A stretch of 20,548 nt of DNA from CAZTAR01 sp043813895 (GCA_043813895.1 JBDRKQ010000093.1:1-20548), one strand, 5' to 3'; counted from the first letter of the stretch, positions 1-7,148 are shown. The notes: generated from the letters alone by a model not told the origin. Program-made: numbers and translations.

Positions 1-68
1 TGTCCGCGGCGTCGACGCGGGGACTCGAAACACCGACGCTGTCATACTGCGGAGGACGAGCCGCGGGC

Positions 69-90
69 GAAAAGCCCCCCGGTGGGGGGC
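69..90 (-). terminator. Rho-independent terminator closing the minus-strand unit
   Basis: Read on the minus strand this is a 7-bp perfect GC stem (GCCCCCC / GGGGGGC) with a 3-base loop, followed by TTTTC. It lies about 40 bases beyond the stop codon of the 2Fe-2S subunit gene. The T run is short, so termination may be incomplete. Its position argues that the minus-strand transcript ends here and that no third hydroxylase subunit is co-transcribed. Confidence 0.6.
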
Positions 91-131
91 CCCGAGCACC
101 CGGCCGGGGAGTCGGGTGGCCGCGCCGCCAT

Positions 132-632
132 TCACCCCGCGGCTCGTCGTTGTTCGTGGACGCAGTCGCTGCGGTAGCTCATGCACTGCCGCCCCGCGCG
201 GAGGATGCCGGCGTAGCCGGTGCAGCGGCAGAGGTTGCCGGCAAGGGCGTCCTTGATTTCGTCGTCCGTCGGGTCAGGGTTCCGCTCCAGCAGAGCCGTT
301 GCGGAGAGCACCATCCCCGGCGTGCAGAACCCGCACTGGATGGCGCCTTCGCTGACGAACGCCTTTTGGACGGACGTTAGTTCGCCCCCGGTTGCGAGGC
401 CCTCGATTGTGGTGACGGCCTTGCCCTCCATCTCGGCCGCGAGGAGCAGGCAACTGTTCATCGGTTCGCCGTCGACGAGGACGGTGCATGCGCAACAGTC
501 CCCGACGTTGCAGCCCTTCTTCGTGCCGGTGAGGTGTAGTTTGTCGCGCAGAACGTCCAGAAGCGTTTCGCTCGTGTCGACCGCGACATTGTGAGGTTGG
601 CCGTTGATGTTGAGTCTGGCGATGACTGTCAT
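132..632 (-). CDS. 2Fe-2S subunit of a xanthine oxidase-family molybdenum hydroxylase
   Basis: The 166-residue product is the small iron-sulfur subunit of a molybdenum hydroxylase (family of HcrC, CoxS and XdhC-type small subunits). It carries electrons between the Mo centre and FAD. A plant-ferredoxin type cluster is bound by C41, C46, C49 and C61 (GCNVGDCCACTV). A second cluster in the C-terminal helical domain uses C100, C103, C135 and C137 (CGFC and CRC). Length is normal for the family. The start was chosen because ATG at 632 overlaps the upstream FAD-subunit stop as ATGA and follows an AGGAGG-like site; the open frame continues upstream only as a shadow. An extra cysteine, C47, replaces the usual glycine in GDCGAC. 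In an aromatic-degradation setting the partner enzyme could be a 4-hydroxybenzoyl-CoA reductase-like dehydroxylase, but substrate cannot be assigned and no catalytic subunit is nearby. Confidence 0.9.
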   Translation of the reverse strand: MTVIARLNINGQPHNVAVDTSETLLDVLRDKLHLTGTKKGCNVGDCCACTVLVDGEPMNSCLLLAAEMEGKAVTTIEGLATGGELTSVQKAFVSEGAIQCGFCTPGMVLSATALLERNPDPTDDEIKDALAGNLCRCTGYAGILRAGRQCMSYRSDCVHEQRRAAG

Positions 633-1522
633 CGGCCGACCTCCTTTCGGTGTCCTTGGGCGCGGTCGTGGGCGGTCTGGATGGCCCGATGCGTCATCAC
701 GCCGACGATTTTGCGGCGGAAGTCGGCCGAGCCGCGGACGTCGGAGATGGGCTCCGCCGCGTCCATCGCAACATCGGCGGCCCGTAACATCGCTTCTTCG
801 TCGAGAGGCCTGCCCACCAGCTTCACGCCGGCAGACGAAACGAGCTTGGGTGTCGGCGAAACGGCTCCGAGGACGACTCTGGCGTCTTGCACAGTGCCCT
901 CGCCGTTGAGCCGAAGGCCCACCGCGACGGCGGCGACGGCGATCGTGTTTCCTTCTCGTAGTTGAAACCTGGCGTACGCCGCGCCGAAGCCGGGCGGTGG
1001 TTTTGGAAGGAGGATCGCCGTGAGCACTTCGCCTTGCCGCATAACCGTTTGCCTGGGGCCGGTGAAGAACGCGTCCAGCGGCACCTCGCGTTCGCCTTCG
1101 GCGGACCAAAGTCGTACCGACGCGTTCATCGCGGTCAGGATGGGCGGCGTGTCCGCGCACGGGACCGCGCTGGCGATGTTGCCGCCGACGGTGGCGATGT
1201 TGCGAATCTGCGGATTGGCCATTTTGGAGGTGGCATCCAGGATCGGGGCGTAGTCTTTGCGAACAAGATCGGAAGCAGACAACTGCGTGATGGTCGTGAG
1301 CGCGCCGATTCGCAGACCGTCGCGCGTTTGCGAGACACCGCGAAGTCCATCGACTCGATTGATAGAGATTGCGTGGCCGATCGTGGCTCTGCCAGTCTTG
1401 AGATCGACGAGCAGGTCGGTCCCGCCGGCGAGAAGGCGACCTTTGTCCCCCAGGCGCGACATCAGGCTCGCCGATTCTTCAAGTGTGGCGACTTCGTGTA
1501 GTTCGATGTCTGGTATGTGCAC
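629..1522 (-). CDS. FAD-binding subunit of a xanthine oxidase-family molybdenum hydroxylase
   Basis: The 297-residue product is the medium, FAD-binding subunit of the same enzyme (HcrB/CoxM type). The FAD contacts are visible as AGGTDLL (residues 32-38) and TVGGNIASA (111-119), and the C-terminal CODH flavoprotein-like domain follows from about residue 185. It has only one cysteine, C122. Classical 4-hydroxybenzoyl-CoA reductase beta subunits are longer and carry an inserted loop with four cysteines for a 4Fe-4S cluster; that insert is absent, so this is not a canonical HcrB. The start is GTG at 1522, preceded by AGGAG at 8-9 bases. It lies 36 bases after the membrane-protein stop and overlaps the 2Fe-2S gene by 4 bases, indicating one operon. 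It could serve a different aromatic or heteroaromatic CoA or acid hydroxylase. Confidence 0.88.
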   Translation of the reverse strand: MHIPDIELHEVATLEESASLMSRLGDKGRLLAGGTDLLVDLKTGRATIGHAISINRVDGLRGVSQTRDGLRIGALTTITQLSASDLVRKDYAPILDATSKMANPQIRNIATVGGNIASAVPCADTPPILTAMNASVRLWSAEGEREVPLDAFFTGPRQTVMRQGEVLTAILLPKPPPGFGAAYARFQLREGNTIAVAAVAVGLRLNGEGTVQDARVVLGAVSPTPKLVSSAGVKLVGRPLDEEAMLRAADVAMDAAEPISDVRGSADFRRKIVGVMTHRAIQTAHDRAQGHRKEVGR

Positions 1523-1558
1523 TGGCTGATCTCCTGTTGGCGGCTGTACCGACCTTAC

Positions 1559-2146
1559 TCAGTGCCCCCGTCTTCCGCGAAACTCCCTCTCAGTTGTACC
1601 AAGCTCCTCGAACGTAAAGGGCTTTCCACATTCTGGGCAAACCATCGATTCGTTCCCGACCAAGGAGTAGGCACAACTCGGGCACAATGTGCCGTCTTGC
1701 ATGGGCCGGGGCGAGCGAATCCTGTTGAACACGAATCGGAGAGCGAGATTCAGCAGGGCGAAGAAGAAGACTGCGCCCAGGGCAGCAGCCGCGACGGACG
1801 CCCAGTGTCGTGCATCCCAATTCCCAAGGCTGAAGGCGGCGATTGGGCATATGACGCCTGTCCCAAAGCCAGCGCCGGACAGAATGGCGCGGCGGTTTGT
1901 GCAGACCATTTCCTGGAATCGCCAAGCAAAGATGCAGGGAACAGCGAGGACAATGACAGTGAGCAGAACGTACACAGCGCCTATCGTCAGCCGACTCCCG
2001 CCCATCGCCGGTAAGGCGTTCAGGATTACAGATGTCGCGACCCCAAGCACAACGATGTATGAGAGGACTCCGGCGAGAAAGGACGCAACCGCCAGGGCCA
2101 GCGGCGACCAGAGTTGCCATCGACAAAGTACGGCTTGGTTCCGCAT
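1559..2146 (-). CDS. Small membrane protein with C-terminal zinc ribbon
   Basis: I do not recognise a named family. The 195-residue product has about four hydrophobic segments (roughly residues 12-40, 54-75, 87-105 and 113-137), then a soluble tail with CPSC and CPEC pairs near residues 154 and 170, typical of a zinc ribbon. Tails of the form CPxCxYxLxGN...CPECG are very frequent on membrane proteins of Planctomycetota, which is the main taxonomic hint in this window. The ATG at 2146 lies 18 bases after the regulator stop, so it is probably translated from the regulator transcript; its ribosome site is weak. The gene sits between the regulator and the hydroxylase subunits. It might influence membrane sensing or assembly, but nothing in the sequence shows this. 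Confidence 0.75.
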   Translation of the reverse strand: MRNQAVLCRWQLWSPLALAVASFLAGVLSYIVVLGVATSVILNALPAMGGSRLTIGAVYVLLTVIVLAVPCIFAWRFQEMVCTNRRAILSGAGFGTGVICPIAAFSLGNWDARHWASVAAAALGAVFFFALLNLALRFVFNRIRSPRPMQDGTLCPSCAYSLVGNESMVCPECGKPFTFEELGTTEREFRGRRGH

Positions 2147-2164
2147 GTTTGTTCTCGCACAGCG

Positions 2165-2833
2165 CTACGCTTCATCGTTCGGCCCCAGCAGGCCATGGAC
2201 GAACTGCGACGTGAGCTGGTTCGCGATCGTCGTTGGCGAGCAGCCGCGTTTGGGCGTGTACCACCGATACAGCCAGTTCAACATGCCGAACAGGGACATG
2301 GTCGCGACGTGCCGGTCTAGTTTCTTGTCGGTGCCATGCGCGTCCAACACCCGGTCCACGATGGAGCGGGTGATGTCGTAGTACGCCCGTCTGATTCGAT
2401 TCGTTTCTTGGTAGCCCTCTCCGGATAGCGAGTCGAGTTCGTGGGAGCAGACCTTCAGCGCGGCCATGTTCGCGGCGAAGTAACTCACATGAGTATGCAC
2501 CATGATGCGTAGTTGTTCGAGTGGGTCGTTGACCGCGTGCAGTTTTTCTTGAAGCAGGTTCAAGAGCGAGTTGAATGTGCGGAACTGCACGAGGAACAAC
2601 ATTTGTTCCTTGCTGTCGAAGTAGTGATACAAGCCGGCCAGGCTGACGCCCGCCGCCTTCGCAACGGCTCTCATCGAGGCTCGTTCGTACCCGTCCTTCG
2701 CCATGAGGACAGCCGCGGTTTCGAGGACGTGATTCAGCCGGGCGTCGTAACCCTCGCGCACGACGGAACTTCGGTGGGGGCGGCGGGTCGCCTCCCGTGA
2801 TCCGAACAGCTGTTCGAGTCGGCGATGCATCAT
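2165..2833 (-). CDS. TetR-family transcriptional regulator, KstR2/fatty-acid type
   Basis: The 222-residue product has a TetR N-terminal DNA-binding domain at about residues 33-78, with the helix-turn-helix in MRAVAKAAGVSLAGLYHYFDSKEQ. The C-terminal ligand and dimer domain ends in MLNWLYRWY, a pattern seen in KstR2-like regulators, many of which answer to acyl-CoA thioesters. A 28-residue basic N-terminal arm precedes the domain. The ATG at 2833 is favoured over 2830 because GGAGG lies 10 bases upstream. It is divergent from the benzoyl-CoA pathway genes and first in its own unit, so the likely role is repression of both directions, released by a pathway CoA ester. That role is inference from position and family. 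Confidence 0.88.
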   Translation of the reverse strand: MMHRRLEQLFGSREATRRPHRSSVVREGYDARLNHVLETAAVLMAKDGYERASMRAVAKAAGVSLAGLYHYFDSKEQMLFLVQFRTFNSLLNLLQEKLHAVNDPLEQLRIMVHTHVSYFAANMAALKVCSHELDSLSGEGYQETNRIRRAYYDITRSIVDRVLDAHGTDKKLDRHVATMSLFGMLNWLYRWYTPKRGCSPTTIANQLTSQFVHGLLGPNDEA

Positions 2834-2877
2834 GGATGTGAAACCTCCGATTCCAGGCGGTCTTCCCTCTTAAAATA

Positions 2878-2906
2878 ACTATGCGGCGAGTATGACGCGA
2901 TGTCAA
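2878..2906 (-). promoter_or_regulatory. Sigma70-like promoter for the tetR unit
   Basis: On the minus strand there is a perfect TTGACA -35 box (2906-2901) and a CATAGT -10 box (2883-2878, four of six consensus bases), separated by 17 bases. The regulator start codon lies about 45 bases downstream. No competing promoter is seen closer to the gene. Confidence 0.55.
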
Positions 2907-2933
2907 GCAAATAAGCTCGTTAAGTCCTTGACT
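2907..2933. promoter_or_regulatory. Candidate regulator operator between back-to-back -35 boxes
   Basis: The 21 bases at 2907-2927 separate the two divergent -35 boxes. The segment is flanked by a 6-base inverted repeat (GTCAAG at 2902-2907, CTTGAC at 2927-2932) that coincides with the -35 boxes, and it contains the small palindrome AGTCCTTGACT (2923-2933). A TetR dimer bound here would block both promoters. The symmetry is short, so this is a guess supported mainly by position. Confidence 0.25.
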
Positions 2934-2955
2934 ACAGCCAAGACGCAGCGATAAT
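2928..2955 (+). promoter_or_regulatory. Sigma70-like promoter for the benzoyl-CoA pathway genes
   Basis: TTGACT (2928-2933) and GATAAT (2950-2955) each match five of six consensus bases and are spaced by 16 bases. The first gene starts about 160 bases downstream, leaving a long leader. A second copy of GCGATAATC occurs at 3021-3029 but has no convincing -35 box. Confidence 0.5.
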
Positions 2956-3117
2956 CTCGGGTATTCAGGAGTGCGATCCGGGCCACGGAAGGCGAGAAGA
3001 AGACACACTACCTTGAGGATGCGATAATCGAACACGCGTTCGGTTTGTTGTCTCTTGCGGCCGTGGGGTCTCCGACAAGTCCGCACGCGTCGCCATCTGC
3101 ATTCGGAGAATCCCGCC

Positions 3118-4239
3118 ATGAGCATGTTCCCTCCCCGCGATGCCGAATCACTCGACTTCAAAGAGGTGCAGTACGAAAAACGCGACTGGGTTGCCCGGGT
3201 CACGATCAACCGCCCGCACAACTTCAACGCCTACAGCACACCCGCCCTGCAGGAATTGGCGGCCGCGTTCCAGGACGCGTCCTGGGATGACAACGTCGCG
3301 GTCGTCGTCTTCACATCGAAGGGACACCAGGCCTTCTGCACAGGCGGGGATGTCAAGGAGTACCAGAAGGAATACACGCAGAAGCCGCGCGACTACTGGA
3401 AGTACATGTGCTGCTTCAAGGCCTACATCGAGTCGATCACGAATTGTGCCAAGCCGGTCATTGTCCGGTTGAACGGAATGGCCGTCGGCGGGGGCAACGA
3501 GAGCCAACTCGCCTGCGACCTGGCCGCCATGGGAGAGCACGCGTTCATCGCGCAGGTCGGCACGGGCGTCGGCTCCGTGGCGTGCGGCGGATCAACGCAA
3601 TGGCTGCCGGTGCATGTCGGCGATCGCACGGCACGGGGCATCTTGTTCCTGAACCAGCGATATCCCGCGTTTACGTCCCTGTCCATGGGGCTGGTCAATA
3701 TCGTGGCGCCGACGGTCAAGGGGCCGGACGGGGCGTTCTGCACGCGATTCACGGGCGGTCGGACATACCTGGCCGACTGGAACACCGACCCGTGGGAGAA
3801 CCCGTTTGAGGCGCGCGCCACGCCGGACGAGATCAAGAAGGCTTTGAAGGAGAAGGACGGCTACTCGATCGACTTGTCGCGGCTGGACGAAGTCGTGGCG
3901 GACCTCTGCAACCAGATCGTCAACAAGTTCTACGAGTGTACGCGGTACACGAAAGCACAGGTGAACTACTGGAAGGACGCGTCGTGGCACGCGACGGCGG
4001 GGCACGCCCGCGATTGGTTGTCCACGCACTACACCAGCCTGGAGCCGCACGAGGGCATGACGGCCTTCGTGGAGAAGCGCAAGGTGGATTTCGTGGGGAT
4101 GCGGAAACGCATGGCGGACCCGAACGGGTCGAGCGAGTTCCTATGGGGCCCCTACGCCAAGACGTGCCCGAAGTGCGAGGCGAAGGGGATCCCGGCGTTC
4201 TTCGAATTCTGCGGCAAGTGTGGGGCATCGCTGAAATGA
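3118..4239 (+). CDS. oah: 6-oxocyclohex-1-ene-1-carbonyl-CoA hydrolase (ring opening)
   Basis: This crotonase-superfamily enzyme adds two waters to 6-oxocyclohex-1-ene-1-carbonyl-CoA, cleaving the ring to 3-hydroxypimelyl-CoA in the cytoplasm. The 373 residues match the usual Oah/BamA length, well above ordinary crotonases. The oxyanion-hole segments are AFCTGGDV (72-79) and GGGNESQLACD (124-134), and the long C-terminal part from about residue 205 is characteristic. The start at 3118 is preferred over an in-frame ATG at 3055 because GGAG sits 9 bases upstream and the extra 21 residues do not look like protein. The tail holds CX2C-X11-CX2C (C350, C353, C365, C368), a possible zinc ribbon. First gene of the plus-strand cluster and diagnostic for the pathway. 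Alternative functions are unlikely given Dch, Had and reductase genes nearby. Confidence 0.93.
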   Translation: MSMFPPRDAESLDFKEVQYEKRDWVARVTINRPHNFNAYSTPALQELAAAFQDASWDDNVAVVVFTSKGHQAFCTGGDVKEYQKEYTQKPRDYWKYMCCFKAYIESITNCAKPVIVRLNGMAVGGGNESQLACDLAAMGEHAFIAQVGTGVGSVACGGSTQWLPVHVGDRTARGILFLNQRYPAFTSLSMGLVNIVAPTVKGPDGAFCTRFTGGRTYLADWNTDPWENPFEARATPDEIKKALKEKDGYSIDLSRLDEVVADLCNQIVNKFYECTRYTKAQVNYWKDASWHATAGHARDWLSTHYTSLEPHEGMTAFVEKRKVDFVGMRKRMADPNGSSEFLWGPYAKTCPKCEAKGIPAFFEFCGKCGASLK

Positions 4240-4258
4240 GCAAGGGTGTCTGACCGAG

Positions 4259-4277
4259 CCGGGCCGTGTCGGCCCGG
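4259..4277 (+). other. GC-rich hairpin between oah and the SDR gene
   Basis: A perfect 8-bp inverted repeat, CCGGGCCG and CGGCCCGG around TGT, follows the oah stop by about 20 bases. No T run follows, so it is not a classical terminator. It may protect the oah message end or attenuate readthrough. Confidence 0.45.
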
Positions 4278-4337
4278 TGGTTGTGCCGGGATACACCGGC
4301 TTGACACAAGACTGCTCTGGAAAGGTCGCGTAAAACC

Positions 4338-5081
4338 ATGACACTCGACGGCAAGAAGGCAATCGTAACCGGCGGCAGCCTCGGCATCGGTGCGGCGATC
4401 GCGCGGGAGCTGGGCCGCCAGGGGGCCAGCGTCGCGATCAACTACCGGCGGCACGATACCGAGGCCAGGCAGGTCGTCGCGGACATCGAGGCGATGGGCC
4501 GTAAGGGTCTGGCGATCAAGGCCGACGTAGCCAGTTTCAAAGATGCCCAGCGCATGGTGGACGAGGTGTGCGAGAAGTTCGGCGGCCTCGACATCCTGGT
4601 CAACAACGCCGGCATCAACCGGGATGCCGTCAGTTGGAAGATGACGGAGCAGCAGTGGGACGAGGTGATCGACACCAACCTCAAGGGCTACTTCAACTAC
4701 ATCCGGGCTGCCGTCGGCATACTCAAGGAACAGAAGTCGGGCAAGATCGTCAACGTCACGTCGATCAACGGCCTGCGCGGCAAGTTCGGCCAGACAAACT
4801 ACTCCGCGTCGAAGGCGGGCATCATTGGCCTGACGAAGGCGCTCGCACGCGAATTGGGCCGGTCCAGTGTGAATGTCAACGCCGTGGCACCCGGCCTGAT
4901 CGAAACGGACATGATGAAAGACGCACCGCAGAAGGTGCTCGACGCCGCGCTTGCGGAGATCGTGCTGGGCAGACTGGGCAAGCCGGAAGAGGTGGCAACG
5001 GTCGTCGCGTTCTTGTGCAGCGAAGCCGCCAGGCACATCACCGGACAGGTGATCCAGGTGGACGGCGGACAGTACATTTGA
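4338..5081 (+). CDS. SDR-family 3-oxoacyl reductase / 3-hydroxyacyl dehydrogenase (FabG-like)
   Basis: This 247-residue classical short-chain dehydrogenase has all landmarks: the TGGSLGIG cofactor loop (11-18), NNAG (89-92), catalytic N114, S142, Y155 and K159 (YSASK), and the C-terminal GQVIQVDGG. It resembles FabG/PhaB-type enzymes that interconvert 3-oxoacyl and 3-hydroxyacyl thioesters. Lying directly after oah, it may oxidise 3-hydroxypimelyl-CoA or a later beta-oxidation intermediate rather than serve fatty acid synthesis; that is inference from context. The N34-Y-R-R after strand beta2 is compatible with NADP use, but this is weak evidence. It starts 98 bases after oah, behind GGAAAGG. 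Its stop lies at the edge of a heptad repeat. Confidence 0.85.
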   Translation: MTLDGKKAIVTGGSLGIGAAIARELGRQGASVAINYRRHDTEARQVVADIEAMGRKGLAIKADVASFKDAQRMVDEVCEKFGGLDILVNNAGINRDAVSWKMTEQQWDEVIDTNLKGYFNYIRAAVGILKEQKSGKIVNVTSINGLRGKFGQTNYSASKAGIIGLTKALARELGRSSVNVNAVAPGLIETDMMKDAPQKVLDAALAEIVLGRLGKPEEVATVVAFLCSEAARHITGQVIQVDGGQYI

Positions 5082-5143
5082 ATTGGCGATTGACGATTTC
5101 AGATTGACGATTGTTGATTGCAGATTGGAGATTGGTGAATGAG
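5081..5143 (+). repeat. Heptad repeat, consensus GATTGNN, about nine units
   Basis: From the last base of the SDR stop, imperfect 7-base units run in perfect register: AATTGGC, then GATTGAC, GATTTCA, GATTGAC, GATTGTT, GATTGCA, GATTGGA, GATTGGT and GAATGAG. The last units include GGAG (5127-5130) and the ATG (5139) of the following lipoprotein gene, so the repeat overlaps its translation start. Confidence 0.85.
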
Positions 5144-5858
5144 CATGCACGGGACCACATTGCCTCGGTGGATGGGGGGTATGATGGCTGTGGCGCTGCT
5201 TGGCGGATGCGCGGCTCCACAGAGCGATGGATCAACTCCGATCGCTCAACAAGGCTCCTCGGTCGGCTGTGCCAGTTGGGGCTTTGACGAAGATCAACCT
5301 GGGGCCGTTCCGAAGGGCTGGAGCATCCGGGAAACCAATCCCACCCAATCGCTCGCCATGTGGAAGGTGATCGTCGACACAACGGCTCCTTCCGCGCCGC
5401 ACGTCCTGGCACTGACGAAGAGTGAGAACTGGGGTGGTACGTTTAACCTGGCGATCGCGGAGGACAGTTCTTTCAAGGACCTCGACTTGACCGTGCGGGT
5501 GAAGGCAGTCGAGGGTGAAGAAGATCAGGGGGGCGGCCCAATCTGGCGATGCCGGGACGAGAACAATTACTACATCTGCCGGCTCAATCCGTTGGAGAGC
5601 AACTTCCGCGTTTACAAGGTCGAAGGCGCCAAGCGGCGACAGCTTGATTCAGTGAAAGTCGAGTCGCAGGCCGGGCAATGGTACGTGATTCGTGTAACGA
5701 TGATCGGCAATCAGATTACCTGCTACCTGGACGGCGAGAAGAGGCTTGAAGCCGTCGACGACACGTTCACTGACGTCGGCATGGTCGGCCTGTGGACCAA
5801 GGCGGACGCCGTTACTTCGTTCGACCATATGGAGGTGCGGTCACTTGACGAGCACTGA
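5139..5858 (+). CDS. Predicted lipoprotein with a concanavalin-like (DUF1080/LamG-type) domain
   Basis: The 239-residue product begins with a short lipoprotein signal peptide: hydrophobic MMAVALLGGC with lipobox LGGC and lipidated C24. The rest looks like a beta-rich jelly-roll domain of the DUF1080 / LamG kind (segments GGPIWRCRDENNYYICRL, GQWYVIRVTMIGNQITCYLDG and VGLWTKADAVTSFDHMEV). Such domains occur in glycoside-hydrolase-like and sugar-binding proteins, and are abundant in Planctomycetota. It should sit outside the cytoplasmic membrane, unlike every enzyme around it. ATG 5139 follows GGAG by 8 bases; ATG 5145 is an alternative. It is 57 bases from the SDR and 99 from the thiolase. No obvious part in the pathway; it may bind a ligand, or be a passenger. 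Confidence 0.8.
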   Translation: MSMHGTTLPRWMGGMMAVALLGGCAAPQSDGSTPIAQQGSSVGCASWGFDEDQPGAVPKGWSIRETNPTQSLAMWKVIVDTTAPSAPHVLALTKSENWGGTFNLAIAEDSSFKDLDLTVRVKAVEGEEDQGGGPIWRCRDENNYYICRLNPLESNFRVYKVEGAKRRQLDSVKVESQAGQWYVIRVTMIGNQITCYLDGEKRLEAVDDTFTDVGMVGLWTKADAVTSFDHMEVRSLDEH

Positions 5859-5957
5859 CCACAACGCGCCGGCGGCGACGAAGCGGCTGCGTACGCGGGC
5901 TTTGGCGCACCAGGGTAAACGACTGTAGCGGAGAGTGCTCACGACAAGGAGAACACC

Positions 5958-7148
5958 GTGGAACTGAAGGACATTGTCGCAATCAGCGCCGTGCGAACGC
6001 CGATGGGGCGATTCGGTGGGACGATCAAGGACATGGCGGCCTACGACCTCGGCGCGGCCGCGATCCGTGCGGCGGTCGAGCGGGCGGGCCTGGCGGGGGA
6101 CGGGATCGACGACGTGATCTTCGGCAATTGCCGGCAGGCGGGAAACGGTCCCAATCCCGCGCGGACGGCGTCGGTTCGCGGCGGTGTTCCTGTCAGCGTG
6201 CCGGTGCAGACGATCAACATGGCGTGTCCGTCCGGGATGCGGTGCATGATGCTCGCGTCGCAGGCGATCCGGCTGGGCGACAGCAAGACGGTCGTGGTCG
6301 GCGGCATGGACAGCATGAGCACGATTCCGTACCTGCTGAAGGACTGCCGGTGGGACGGCTTCAAGATGGGGGACCGCACGCTGCTCGACGGCTGGGCGGA
6401 CAGCATCGATCCGTTGTGCGGCGTCGGGATGGGGGCGACGGCCGAGAACCTAGCGGACAAGTACAAGATCTCGCGTGAGGAGCAGGACAAGTTCGCCGTG
6501 GAGAGCCACACCAAGGCCGCGCATGCGCAGGCGAACGGCTGGTTTGACGAGGAGATCGTGCCGGTGGAGGTGCCGGCGAAGGGCAAGGCGCCGGCCGTGG
6601 TGTTCGACAAGGACGAGACGATCCGCGGGGACACGTCGGTCGAGAAGATGGCGAAGCTCAAGCCCGTGTTTCGCAAGGACGGGACCGTCACCGCGGCGAA
6701 CGCGTGCGGGATGTCGGACGGTGCGACGGCGCTCGTGATGACATCGCGCGAGCACGCGAAGGCGTTGGGGGCAAAGCCGCTCTTCTCGCTGGTGGCATAT
6801 TCGAACGTGGCGGTCGAGCCGCAGACGATGGGCGAAGGACCGGGCGTCGCGATACCGGCGGCACTGGAGCGAGCCGGGATGACGCTGGATCAGATGGATT
6901 TGATCGAGGTGAATGAGGCGTTCGCGGTCCAGGTGCTGAGCAACGAGCGCGTTCTGAAGTGGGACCGTAGCAAGCTGAACGTCCACGGCGGCGCGATCGC
7001 CTTGGGACACCCGACGGGAATCAGCGGCGCGCGGATCGTGGTGACGTTGTACCACGCGCTGAAGGGAACAGGTGGCGAACTGGGCATTGCGAGCATCTGC
7101 GGCGGCGGCGGTGTGAGTATGGCAATGGTCATCAGGCGGGAGCAATGA
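5958..7148 (+). CDS. Acetyl-CoA acetyltransferase / 3-ketoacyl-CoA thiolase
   Basis: This 396-residue thiolase performs CoA-dependent cleavage of 3-ketoacyl-CoA. It has the nucleophile C90 in NMACPSGMR, the base H351 in GHPTGISGAR and the second cysteine C381 in CGGGG, plus NEAFAVQ. Size is that of normal thiolases. The usual GHPxGxSG is kept as GHPTGISG. Start is GTG at 5958, 6 bases after AAGGAG. It overlaps dch by 4 bases (ATGA), so it is translationally coupled to the ring-degradation genes and probably removes acetyl-CoA during oxidation of 3-hydroxypimelyl-CoA to glutaryl-CoA. Exact chain-length preference cannot be read from sequence. A second, divergent thiolase lies at 12439. Confidence 0.92.
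   Translation: MELKDIVAISAVRTPMGRFGGTIKDMAAYDLGAAAIRAAVERAGLAGDGIDDVIFGNCRQAGNGPNPARTASVRGGVPVSVPVQTINMACPSGMRCMMLASQAIRLGDSKTVVVGGMDSMSTIPYLLKDCRWDGFKMGDRTLLDGWADSIDPLCGVGMGATAENLADKYKISREEQDKFAVESHTKAAHAQANGWFDEEIVPVEVPAKGKAPAVVFDKDETIRGDTSVEKMAKLKPVFRKDGTVTAANACGMSDGATALVMTSREHAKALGAKPLFSLVAYSNVAVEPQTMGEGPGVAIPAALERAGMTLDQMDLIEVNEAFAVQVLSNERVLKWDRSKLNVHGGAIALGHPTGISGARIVVTLYHALKGTGGELGIASICGGGGVSMAMVIRREQ

Noticed and set aside
1..45. Possible start of a leftward gene (ATG on the minus strand at 45)
   Set aside because: Only 15 codons are available and there is no ribosome site; it cannot be supported.
633..1160. In-frame upstream extension of the 2Fe-2S subunit to 342 residues
   Set aside because: The extra 176 residues are arginine-rich out-of-frame translation of the FAD subunit gene; the ATGA overlap at 629-632 gives the natural start.
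2172..3227. Minus-strand open frame of 351 codons across the regulator and promoter region
   Set aside because: Out of frame with the clear TetR-family protein and runs through the divergent promoters into oah.
4301..4306. Perfect TTGACA before the SDR gene
   Set aside because: No acceptable -10 box lies 15-19 bases downstream, so I do not call a promoter.
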